Shown here: one piece after another, positions 24,347-31,419 of the stretch
How positions within the stretch are numbered: the stretch's first letter is position 1
Layout: each line of letters starts with the position of its first letter
DNA from: Georgenia satyanarayanai
Lineage (GTDB): Bacteria; Actinomycetota; Actinomycetes; Actinomycetales; Actinomycetaceae
Direction: 5' to 3'
Assembly (NCBI RefSeq): GCF_023715365.1
Contig: NZ_JAMBNZ010000005.1
Span: forward strand, 62,001-126,000
Length of the DNA stretch: 64,000 bases
Position numbers and translations under genes: made by a program
Notes under the pieces: generated by a model
The model's database searches: none
What the model was told of the DNA's origin: nothing
The model's input: the letters and a program-made list of their open reading frames with translations, nothing else

Positions 24347-25974
24347 TGCTCCTCCAGCCACGTGTCGTACAGGCGCAGGCGCCCGACCGGCTCCCACCCC
24401 AGGCCGTGGACGTGCGGCCCGGCGGCGTAGGTCTGCGGCATGTCGTACAGCGGGATCGTCAGGGCGTTGTCGAGAAGGTACTCCTGGACCTCGGCCGCCT
24501 TCGCGTAGCGCTCCTCCGTGCCGGGCAGCGAGGTGATCTCCTCGAGGAGGCCGTCGAGCGTCTCGTCGGTGGAGAGGAGGTAGTCGCGCTGGCTGCTGTG
24601 GAAGGCGCTGTAGAGGACGTCGGGGTCCACGCGCCCGACGTGGCTGATGAGGACGCCGACGTCGACCGGGTCCTGCTGGCGCTGGACGGCGGTGGCGGGA
24701 TCGGGGAGCTCGATGTGGAGCTTGGCGCCGACCGCCTCCCACTGCTGGGCGACGAGCTCGGCCGTCTCCTGGCCGAGGGGGAAGACCGCTCCGACGATCG
24801 TCGTCAGCTCCAGGCGCTGCCCGTCCTTGACGCGGATGCCGTCGGGCCCACGCTTCCAGCCGGCCTCGTCGAGCAGGCGGTTGGCCTCGTCCGGGTCCGC
24901 CGTGAGCTTGTCGGACAGGTCGGTGTAGCCGGTGGCTCCGGAGCTGAGCGGTGAGGTGGCCACCGGGTAGTTGTCGGTGAAGAGCGTGTCGACGATCGCG
25001 CCGGTGTCCGTCGCCTTGAGCAGCGCCTGGCGGACGGGCAGCTCGGTGAGGACGGGGTTGTCGGGCCGCAGCGCGATCTGGGGGCTGACGCCGTTGGTCT
25101 GCGGGGCGTACAGCTGGTAGCCGGCTGCCTCGACCGTCGGCTCGTCGTAGGCCTGGACCGAGCGCACCGCATCCGCCTGGCCGGAGGTGAGGGCGCCGAT
25201 GCGCACGGAGTCCTCGGGGGTGACGACGATGTGGATCTCGTCGAGGTACGCGCGGCCCTGGTGCTCCTGGTGCGGTGGCGCCCAGTCGTAGTCCTCCCGC
25301 GCGGTGAGCGTGTACTCCTGCTCGGGCACCACCTCGGTGACGGTGAAAGGGCCGGTCGCGACGACGTTCTCGAGCTGGCACTGCTCCTCGTAGGGCAGCT
25401 CGTAGGTGGCGGGCCCGACGATCGCGGCGCCGACGACGGAGGTCGCCTGGAGGAAGCCGGGCACGGGGGCGTCGAAGGTGAAGGCGACCGTGTGCTCGTC
25501 GCGCACCTCGGAGCCGGCGTAGTTCGAGACGAACTCCTGGCTCGCGAGCCCGAGCTCCTCGTCACCGAGCCCGAGGTGGTCGAAGTTCGCCGCGACGTGC
25601 TCGGCGGTCAGCGGGGTGCCGTCGGAGAAGGTGACGTCCTCACGCAGGTGGAAGACGTACTCGGTGGCGTCCTCCGAGACTTCCCAGGACTCGGCGAGCC
25701 ACGGGTGGATCTCGCGGGTCTCGGGATCCTGGAAGGTGAGCTTGTCGGCGATCTGGTTGAGGACGGTGGCGACCGGGTAGTAGCCGGAGCCGCCCGCGTA
25801 GAAGCACGTGGGGAACTGGTACTCGAGGAAGGTGAGGGTGCCGCCCTCGCGGGGTGCGCCGTCGTCGGCGGCTGCCTCGCTCGTCGCACCGGGGCTGCCG
25901 CTACAGGCGGCGAGGACCAGGGTCGCGGCGGCAGCGGTGGCTGCGGCGAGCGTGCGTCGATGGGAGATGCTCAT
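24343..25974 (-). CDS. Family 5 substrate-binding lipoprotein, KPN_01854-like
   Basis: The 543-residue binding protein heads the seven-gene operon. It has a lipoprotein signal MSISHRRTLAAAT... with lipobox LAAC (Cys24). The mature domain starts GGTLTFLEYQFPTCFYAGGSGYYPV, which differs from peptide binders and fits the KPN_01854-type family found with LLM monooxygenases. DVTFSDGTPLTAEHVAANFDHL and the C-terminal LTIPLYDMPQTYAAG are SBP_bac_5 features. GAGAGGA precedes the ATG at 25972-25974. A 7-bp-arm palindrome at 26002-26019 is the only upstream regulatory element I see; no regulator gene is in the operon. The ligand is unknown. Confidence 0.9.
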   Translation of the reverse strand: MSISHRRTLAAATAAAATLVLAACSGSPGATSEAAADDGAPREGGTLTFLEYQFPTCFYAGGSGYYPVATVLNQIADKLTFQDPETREIHPWLAESWEVSEDATEYVFHLREDVTFSDGTPLTAEHVAANFDHLGLGDEELGLASQEFVSNYAGSEVRDEHTVAFTFDAPVPGFLQATSVVGAAIVGPATYELPYEEQCQLENVVATGPFTVTEVVPEQEYTLTAREDYDWAPPHQEHQGRAYLDEIHIVVTPEDSVRIGALTSGQADAVRSVQAYDEPTVEAAGYQLYAPQTNGVSPQIALRPDNPVLTELPVRQALLKATDTGAIVDTLFTDNYPVATSPLSSGATGYTDLSDKLTADPDEANRLLDEAGWKRGPDGIRVKDGQRLELTTIVGAVFPLGQETAELVAQQWEAVGAKLHIELPDPATAVQRQQDPVDVGVLISHVGRVDPDVLYSAFHSSQRDYLLSTDETLDGLLEEITSLPGTEERYAKAAEVQEYLLDNALTIPLYDMPQTYAAGPHVHGLGWEPVGRLRLYDTWLEEQ

Positions 25975-26001
25975 CGGGGCGGTCCTCTCGGGCGACGGTC
26001 G

Positions 26002-26019
26002 AGCGTTCGGTTGAACGCT
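26002..26019. promoter_or_regulatory. Palindromic operator candidate upstream of the monooxygenase operon
   Basis: AGCGTTC-GGTT-GAACGCT is an 18-bp site with perfect 7-bp arms, 27 bases before the binding-protein ATG. It is placed where a repressor would control the seven-gene operon. The regulator is not encoded next to it. Confidence 0.5.
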
Positions 26020-26129
26020 TGACCATCAGCGTGGAGGCCGGCCGCCGCCGTGTGAGCCGGAGGTCGGGCGAAATCTCAGCGCGTGAGAAGCGCGGGGCTC
26101 ATGGCCGCGCGCGATGAGACGGCGCCGGC

Positions 26130-27017
26130 TCAGCGACCACCGAGGAGGAGGACGGCGTAGGGGCCGCCCGCGCCCATCGCGTAGCCCACGCCCACGTGGG
26201 TGTACTTGCTGTTCAGCATGTTGGCCCGGTGGACGCTGGAGTTCTTCCACCAGTCGACCATCCAGCTGGTGATCGCGCTGGAGGACATCGAGGCGCCGCC
26301 GGTGTTCCGGACGATGTTCTCGCCGGCCGCGGACCAGCCGCCGCCGATCTGGGACCGGTAGCTCGGGTTGTGCTGGAGGGTCTGGTTGGCGGCCATCCAC
26401 TCGGCCCAGCCCTGGGCGACCTGGTCGAGCGTGGCGTCGTTACCGAGCGCGTGCAGGCCCTGCTGGGCACGGAAGTCGTTGACCATGGCGCCGATCGCGC
26501 CGCGCTCACCGCCCTGGCCGACGGAGACGGCCGCCGCGGGGGCGTCGCCCTCGGCCTCCTCGCTGGTCTCCGCGGCGGGTGCCTGCGCGCGGGACGCGGA
26601 CCGGCTCGCGGCGGCGGCGGCCTCCTCGCGGGCGGCGGCGGCCTGGCGCGCGGCCTCCTGCTCGGCCACCAGCGCCGCGACGGCGTCGGGGATGTCCTGG
26701 ATGTCGCCCTTGCTCAGCTCGACGTCGACGTCCATCGGCTCGAGCACGAGGTCCGCGGACCCGGGGACCGTGATGCCGGGGGTGACGCCGTGTCCGGTCT
26801 CGAGCCCGAGGGCGGCGAGGTCGGCGCGGGCAGACGAGGCGCCGTCGTCGACGACGGCCGCCGCGCTGACGCCCGCGACGAGGACGACGGCGAGCGCACC
26901 GGCCAGACCCGCGCGGTAGCGGCGCTGGAGCGGCGCGGCGACCTGCTCGTACGGTTGCAGCCGCTGCGCGAGACGCTCGACTCGGGACACGGTGCGGTGG
27001 GACGACGGCTCGGCCAC
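26130..27017 (-). CDS. CAP/SCP-domain membrane-anchored protein
   Basis: The 295-residue protein has a cytoplasmic N-terminus, one membrane span (about residues 37-57), a 100-residue Ala/Glu-rich, partly coiled segment, and a C-terminal CAP domain (about 172-295) with NDFRAQQGLHAL, HNPSYRSQIGGGWSAAGENIV, the SVHRANMLNSKYTHVGVGYA core and final YAVLLLGGR. Conserved His and Glu of the CAP pocket are present. Bacterial CAP proteins are extracellular or wall-facing with ligand-binding or unproven hydrolytic roles. The start is a GTG at 27015-27017 after GAGAAGGG. It appears monocistronic. The long charged stalk suggests it reaches through the peptidoglycan. Confidence 0.88.
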   Translation of the reverse strand: MAEPSSHRTVSRVERLAQRLQPYEQVAAPLQRRYRAGLAGALAVVLVAGVSAAAVVDDGASSARADLAALGLETGHGVTPGITVPGSADLVLEPMDVDVELSKGDIQDIPDAVAALVAEQEAARQAAAAREEAAAAASRSASRAQAPAAETSEEAEGDAPAAAVSVGQGGERGAIGAMVNDFRAQQGLHALGNDATLDQVAQGWAEWMAANQTLQHNPSYRSQIGGGWSAAGENIVRNTGGASMSSSAITSWMVDWWKNSSVHRANMLNSKYTHVGVGYAMGAGGPYAVLLLGGR

Positions 27018-27211
27018 GACTGGCCCTTCTCACCCCCAGGCTCGTCGGCGCCCGACCGACGGCACACCCGCCACTGGGTCGTCGTCCTCGGGCGGCGGCG
27101 GGAGGGGGAGCCGGCCGAGGGCCCCGCGCGGAGGGTTCGCGGGACACGGGCGACACTAACGCGGGGCGCGGCCGAATGTCACGCTTTGGTCACGACGCCG
27201 TGGCGAACGCC

Positions 27212-27889
27212 TCAGTGGTCGCGGGCAGCGCGGAGAAGACCGGCGCGCTCGGCGTGGACGGCGACCTGCACACGGTTTCGCACCCCGAGCTTGGTCTGGA
27301 TGGTGGCAAGGTGCGCCTTGACCGTGGCGGCAGAGACGAAGAGCTGCGCGGCGACCTCGGCGTTGCTCAGCCCGTGGCCGACAGCGACGGCGACGTCCCG
27401 CTCCCGCTCGGTGAGCGCCGCCATCACGGCCTGCGCCTCCTGGCGGGCCTGGCCGTCGCCACCGCGCGTGTAGTGGTCCAGCACCTGCCTGGTGCTGCGC
27501 GGGGAGAGCACGGCGTCACCGGCGACGACGGCCTTGACAGCCCCGATGATCTCCGAGGGCGAGGAGGACTTGAGGAGGAAGCCCTCGGCGCCCGCCTCGA
27601 GGCTGCGGAGCACGGCGTCGTCGACGTCCCAGGTGGTGAGGGAGATGACGTGGGGCGCCCGCGACAGCGCCCGCACCGCGCGTGTTGCCGCGATCCCGTC
27701 GAGGCGGGGCATGCGCAGGTCCATGAGGACGACGTCGGGCGCGTGCCGCTGGACGGCCTCGACGACCTCGTCGCCGTCACCGGCCTCGCCGACGACCTCG
27801 AGGACAGGGTCGCTGCTCAGGAGGAGCCGAAGCCCCGTGCGCACGAGCGGGTCGTCGTCGACCAGCAGGATGCGGTGGGCCTCGGGCAT
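27212..27889 (-). CDS. LuxR/NarL-type response regulator
   Basis: The 225-residue response regulator has a receiver domain (residues 5-125) with the acidic pocket VDDD at 10-13, phospho-acceptor Asp57 in LMDLRMP, and Lys in FLLKSS. A C-terminal LuxR-type helix-turn-helix (about 160-220) reads LTERERDVAVAVGHGLSNAEVAAQLFVSAATVKAHL. It lies 23 bases downstream of its sensor kinase and is translated from the ATG at 27887-27889; fifteen further codons are open upstream but lack a ribosome site. It likely controls neighbouring genes such as the divergent DUF4352 protein, which is inference only. Confidence 0.93.
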   Translation of the reverse strand: MPEAHRILLVDDDPLVRTGLRLLLSSDPVLEVVGEAGDGDEVVEAVQRHAPDVVLMDLRMPRLDGIAATRAVRALSRAPHVISLTTWDVDDAVLRSLEAGAEGFLLKSSSPSEIIGAVKAVVAGDAVLSPRSTRQVLDHYTRGGDGQARQEAQAVMAALTERERDVAVAVGHGLSNAEVAAQLFVSAATVKAHLATIQTKLGVRNRVQVAVHAERAGLLRAARDH

Positions 27890-27912
27890 GCCGTCATCGT
27901 AGGCGGCGCAGG

Positions 27913-29148
27913 TCAGACGGCTGCCTCGCGCCACGGCAGGCGGACGGTGACGCGGAAGGTGCGGCCGTCGTCGTCCAGGCCGTAGGCGAGGTCCCCGCCG
28001 AGCAGCTCGACGCGTTCGGCGATGCCGCGCAGGCCCTGCCCGCCCCCGACGTGCCCGCTCGGCTCATAGGGGTTGCGGGCGTCGATGTGCATGCCGGCGC
28101 TCGGGCTGCCGGTGACGTCGAGGCGCACCGGCCGGCCCTCCGCGTGTCGGCGGGCGTTGGTGAGCAGCTCCTGGACGATGCGGTAGACCGCACGGGCGAG
28201 GGCGGGGTCCGCCCGCTCCGCGCCGTCGATGTACACCGAGGAGCTCACGGGGAGCCCGGCGTCGACGCTCTCGCCGATCATCGTAGGGAGGTCGACGAGC
28301 GAGAGGTCCGGCTCCGCGGGCTCGGCGCTCAGCGGCTCGTTGAGCATGGCGAGCAGGGAGCGCAGGTCCGCCATCGACTTCGCTGCACCCTCGCGGACGA
28401 GGCGGGCGCTCTCTCGGAGCTGGCCGTCGGGCGGCGCGTGGGCCTCCAGGGCACCGGCATGGAGGTTGAGCAGGGAGAGTCGGTGGCCGAGGACGTCGTG
28501 CACCTCCCGGCCGATGCGCTCGCGCTCGCGCTGACGGGCCAGCTGGTCGTCCAGGCGGTCGGTCCGCTGTTCGGCGGCGCTCACCTGGCCGGCGGACACC
28601 TCGGCCTGCCGGTTCGCGCGGACGGCGAGCCCCGCCCCCACCGCTCCGGCCATGCCGAGCGCGAGGAAGAGGGGCGCGACCCACCACCCGAGCGCGACAA
28701 CGGTGCCGGGCTCGGCTCCCGCGGGCGCGAGGAGCGTCTTGATGAGGGAGGAGCCCGACGTGCGTCCGGCCGCGTCCCGGACAACGGTCACGGCCGTGGC
28801 CACCGCGACGGCCACCGTCGTCCACCACACGTCGCGCCCGCGCCGGCGGGAGATGAGCGACCCGAGGGCGACGAGCGCCGTCCAGCTCCCCACCGGCAGC
28901 ACCACCGCGGTGGCGGCGGCGGTCAGTGTCACGGCGTAGGGCGCACGTCGTCGCCACAAGAGGACCAGCGGGAGACCGAGGGAGACGAAGAACCCGAGCA
29001 GCACGAGAAGGACCGCGCCGTCCTCCGCGCGCTGGCCGGTCTCGGAAAAGACGAAGCTCGTCAGCGACATGAGCGCGCACAGCGTGCCCCACAGGACGGT
29101 GCGCCACCACGGCGCAGGCCGCGCCGGGACCTGCGCTCGTCGCTCCAT
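27913..29148 (-). CDS. NarL-system sensor histidine kinase
   Basis: This 411-residue kinase has about six N-terminal membrane segments (residues 15-180), a short coiled region, the HisKA_3 dimerisation box with phospho-His217 in GREVHDVLGHRLSLLNLHAG, and a HATPase domain with QELLTNARRHAEG and GGGQGLRGIAERVELLGG. This layout is the membrane-sensing, LuxR-partnered class common in actinobacteria. I start at the ATG 29146-29148 (MERRAQVPARP); the frame is open far upstream by antisense overlap with the DUF4352 gene, and a GTG two codons earlier is an alternative. The signal is unknown; no extracellular sensor domain is visible. Confidence 0.92.
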   Translation of the reverse strand: MERRAQVPARPAPWWRTVLWGTLCALMSLTSFVFSETGQRAEDGAVLLVLLGFFVSLGLPLVLLWRRRAPYAVTLTAAATAVVLPVGSWTALVALGSLISRRRGRDVWWTTVAVAVATAVTVVRDAAGRTSGSSLIKTLLAPAGAEPGTVVALGWWVAPLFLALGMAGAVGAGLAVRANRQAEVSAGQVSAAEQRTDRLDDQLARQRERERIGREVHDVLGHRLSLLNLHAGALEAHAPPDGQLRESARLVREGAAKSMADLRSLLAMLNEPLSAEPAEPDLSLVDLPTMIGESVDAGLPVSSSVYIDGAERADPALARAVYRIVQELLTNARRHAEGRPVRLDVTGSPSAGMHIDARNPYEPSGHVGGGQGLRGIAERVELLGGDLAYGLDDDGRTFRVTVRLPWREAAV

Positions 29149-29316
29149 GGGCACACCGTATTCACCGCCGGACCGTGCCGGCACCGCCGACCGGCCAGTG
29201 TCACCCCGCGCGGGCCTGGCCGATCGGCTGGGGAACGGTAGGCAGTCGGCCGATGTGGCGACGCTGCCCGGTCGAGTTCGCTGGTGGTCACACGCCCCAC
29301 CACCCAGGAGGACACG

Positions 29317-29982
29317 ATGAACCACACCGACGGCCAGACTTTCCCGCACGGCCCCGGCGCCTACGCCACCCCCGGCACGCCACAGGTGCCCGAGCCGCCG
29401 AAGCAGAAGAGCTGGTTCGCCCGGCACAAGATCCTCACCGCGATCCTCGTGCTCGTCGTCCTCGCCGTGGCAGGGACCGCGCTCGGTGGCGGGGAGGAGG
29501 CGCCGTCGTCGGGAACCGCATCGGAGGCGCCCGCGGAGGAGGCTGCCGAGCCGACGGCCGACAACGCCGCACCCGCCGAGGACGCCGCGGGCGTCGGTGA
29601 CGCCGTGCGTGACGGAAAGTTCGAGTTCACCGTCACCGAGGTCGAGACGGGCGTCAGCGAGGTGGGCGACGAGTTCCTCAGCGAGCAGGCGCAGGGCCAG
29701 TTCGTGCTCGTCCACATGACGGTGAGCAACATCGGCGACGAGGCGCAGATGCTCGACGGCAGCAACCAGACGCTCGTCGACGACCAGGGCCGCGAGCACT
29801 CGGCCAACGGGTCGGCGGCCATCTACCTCGACGGCTCCCAGACGTTCCTCAACGACATCAACCCCGGCAACTCGGTCGAGGGCATCGTCGTCTTCGACAT
29901 CCCTGCCGACGCCCAGCCCGCCGCCATCGAGCTGCACGACTCGATGTTCTCCGGCGGCGTCACGGTCAGGCTCACGGACTGA
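29317..29982 (+). CDS. DUF4352 domain membrane-anchored protein
   Basis: A 221-residue protein with a Pro-rich cytoplasmic N-terminus, a basic KQKSWFARHK anchor, one membrane span (about 38-57), an Ala/Glu/Ser low-complexity linker (60-95) and a DUF4352 immunoglobulin-like outer domain (about 97-221) with FEFTVTEVETGVSEVG, QFVLVHMTVSNIGDEAQML and VVFDIPADAQP. DUF4352 domains resemble telokin-like Ig folds and function outside the cell, often with transport or envelope stress systems; the exact role is not known. AGGAGGA precedes the ATG. It is divergent from the histidine kinase and could be a target or accessory of that system. Confidence 0.88.
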   Translation: MNHTDGQTFPHGPGAYATPGTPQVPEPPKQKSWFARHKILTAILVLVVLAVAGTALGGGEEAPSSGTASEAPAEEAAEPTADNAAPAEDAAGVGDAVRDGKFEFTVTEVETGVSEVGDEFLSEQAQGQFVLVHMTVSNIGDEAQMLDGSNQTLVDDQGREHSANGSAAIYLDGSQTFLNDINPGNSVEGIVVFDIPADAQPAAIELHDSMFSGGVTVRLTD

Positions 29983-29992
29983 CCCCAAGATC

Positions 29993-30028
29993 CACGGTCC
30001 GGAGCCTCCTGCCAGGGCTCCGGGCCGT
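29993..30028. terminator. Bidirectional hairpin terminator
   Basis: CACGGTCCGGAGCC (29993-30006) pairs with 30015-30028 with one G-U wobble, 8-base loop, between the convergent DUF4352 gene and the hypothetical gene at 30032. Confidence 0.75.
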
Positions 30029-30031
30029 GCA

Positions 30032-30445
30032 CTACGCCGAGACCGCGCGCTCCACGAGCTCGAGGAGCGCGGCGGCGTAGGCATCCTCGACGTCGGCGGC
30101 GCGGTGGGTGGCGGCTGCGCCGTCCGTGCCGGCGGTCGTCACGACGTACTCGCCGTCCACCCGCTCGAGCCCGCGGAACGTACCACCGAGGTACTCGCGC
30201 AGCTGGTCCTCCCGGGGCAGCCACAGGGCGTCGTCCTGGTCGACGTTGTCCAGCGCCCACTCGGTGGTCCCGTTGAAGTTGAGCACGGTGCCGGTGTCGT
30301 AGGTCCGGGCCTCGATGACCATGTGGGAGAGGATGAAGACGTCCTCGGAAAGCTCCTCCGCCTTGATGCGGAACCGGTCGCCAGGTGCGGGGTCCCAGCG
30401 CAGTCCGGCGGCTTCGAGCTCACGGGCGAGACGGTCGCTGATCAT
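30032..30445 (-). CDS. Conserved actinobacterial hypothetical protein (often misnamed CpaE-like)
   Basis: The 137-residue protein starts MISDRLARELEAAGLRWDPAPGDRF and has VLNFNGTTEWALDNVDQDDALWLPREDQLREYLG in the centre. Homologous actinobacterial proteins are frequently labelled pilus assembly protein CpaE, but it has none of the receiver or ATPase features of CpaE. I regard that name as unreliable. The composition is soluble and acidic, without membrane segments or signal peptide. Its ATG overlaps the stop of the DUF72 gene (ATGA), so the two are co-translated, which is the only functional clue. Confidence 0.75.
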   Translation of the reverse strand: MISDRLARELEAAGLRWDPAPGDRFRIKAEELSEDVFILSHMVIEARTYDTGTVLNFNGTTEWALDNVDQDDALWLPREDQLREYLGGTFRGLERVDGEYVVTTAGTDGAAATHRAADVEDAYAAALLELVERAVSA

Positions 30446-31299
30446 CCACCCAGTGTGCCGACCGTGGCGGCGGGGCGCTCAGCGATGTCCGCGAGCATGT
30501 CGGTGAGCGCGAGCGCGTCGAAGGGCGCCCGCACCTTCGCGTCGTTGTCGAAGTAGACGACGACGTCGTGCCCCACCTCGTACCAGGCCCTCACCTTCGC
30601 GGCCCACGACCGGAGCGCCGGCTCGTCGTAGCCGCTCACGTACAGCTCGGTCGCGCCGTGGAGGCGCACATAGACGAGGCTCGCCGTGACGTCCTCGAAC
30701 ACGGGCCAGGTCTCTCCACCGTCGGAGACGACGAGGCCGACGTCGTGCTCCGCGAGCAGCCGCAGGAAGGCCGGGTCCACGAAGCTCGCGTGCCGCACCT
30801 CCAGGGCGTGTCGCAGGGGCCGGTCCGTGTCCGTCGTCGTCCAGGCGCGGCCGTCCAGGCGCTCGTCGTGCCGCTCGCCGAGCAGAGCGGCCTGGGTGGT
30901 GCTCCTCGGGAGCGCCTCGAGGAATCCCGCGACCCTGTCGACGTCGAGCTGCTGACGTGCCGGCAGCTGCCAGAGGAACGGGCCGAGCCGGTCCTCGAGC
31001 GCGAGCACGCCCGAGGCGAAGAAGTTGGCCAGCGGCACCTCGACGTCACGCAGCGCCTTGAAGTGCGTGATGAACCGGCCGCCCTTGACCGCGAAGCTGA
31101 AGCCGGGCGGCGTGCTCTCGCGCCAGCGCGCGTAGGACTCCGGCCGCTGGAGGGAGTAGAAGGAGCCGTTGAGCTCGACCGTGGGGAAGGTCTGGCCGAT
31201 GTACTCGAGCTCCCGGCGCTGAGCGAGCCCGGGAGGGTAGAAGTCTCCGCGCCAGGGGGCGTACCTCCACCCGGACACGCCGATCCGCACCTCGGCCAT
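30442..31299 (-). CDS. DUF72 (YecE-like) domain protein
   Basis: A 285-residue TIM-barrel-like DUF72 protein. Recognisable blocks are RIGVSGWRYAPWRGDFYPPGL at the N-terminus, TFPTVELNGSFYSLQRPESY, FSFAVKGGRFITHFKAL, HALEVRHASFVDPAFLRLL and VYVRLHGATELYVSGYDEPALRSWA. The conserved Glu, Asn and Arg residues suggest an enzyme, but the reaction is unknown. Start ATG 31297-31299; no strong ribosome site except GGGAGCG-like purines upstream. It overlaps the following hypothetical gene by four bases. The DUF222-HNH gene is divergent from it beyond a LexA-like box. Confidence 0.87.
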   Translation of the reverse strand: MAEVRIGVSGWRYAPWRGDFYPPGLAQRRELEYIGQTFPTVELNGSFYSLQRPESYARWRESTPPGFSFAVKGGRFITHFKALRDVEVPLANFFASGVLALEDRLGPFLWQLPARQQLDVDRVAGFLEALPRSTTQAALLGERHDERLDGRAWTTTDTDRPLRHALEVRHASFVDPAFLRLLAEHDVGLVVSDGGETWPVFEDVTASLVYVRLHGATELYVSGYDEPALRSWAAKVRAWYEVGHDVVVYFDNDAKVRAPFDALALTDMLADIAERPAATVGTLGG

Positions 31300-31375
31300 G
31301 GGAGCGAGTGTAGGAATGTGCCCGCCGGCCCGCCTGTCGGTGGCGCGGAGACCGCGGTCCACACCCCTTGTCGCC

Positions 31376-31389
31376 CGAACGTATGTTCG
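31376..31389. promoter_or_regulatory. LexA (SOS) box candidate
   Basis: CGAAC-GTAT-GTTCG followed by A matches the actinobacterial/Gram-positive SOS box CGAAC-N4-GTTCG exactly in its arms. It lies 30 bases before the DUF222-HNH start and 77 bases before the divergent DUF72 gene. In mycobacteria, 13E12/DUF222 repeat genes are among known LexA-bound targets. Confidence 0.75.
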
Positions 31390-31419
31390 ATACCATAGTG
31401 GCAGAAGGGGGTGACGGCG

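Noticed and set aside
30032-30445. CpaE pilus-assembly ATPase
   Set aside because: The 137-residue protein has no Walker or receiver features of CpaE; the label is a propagated misannotation in my view.
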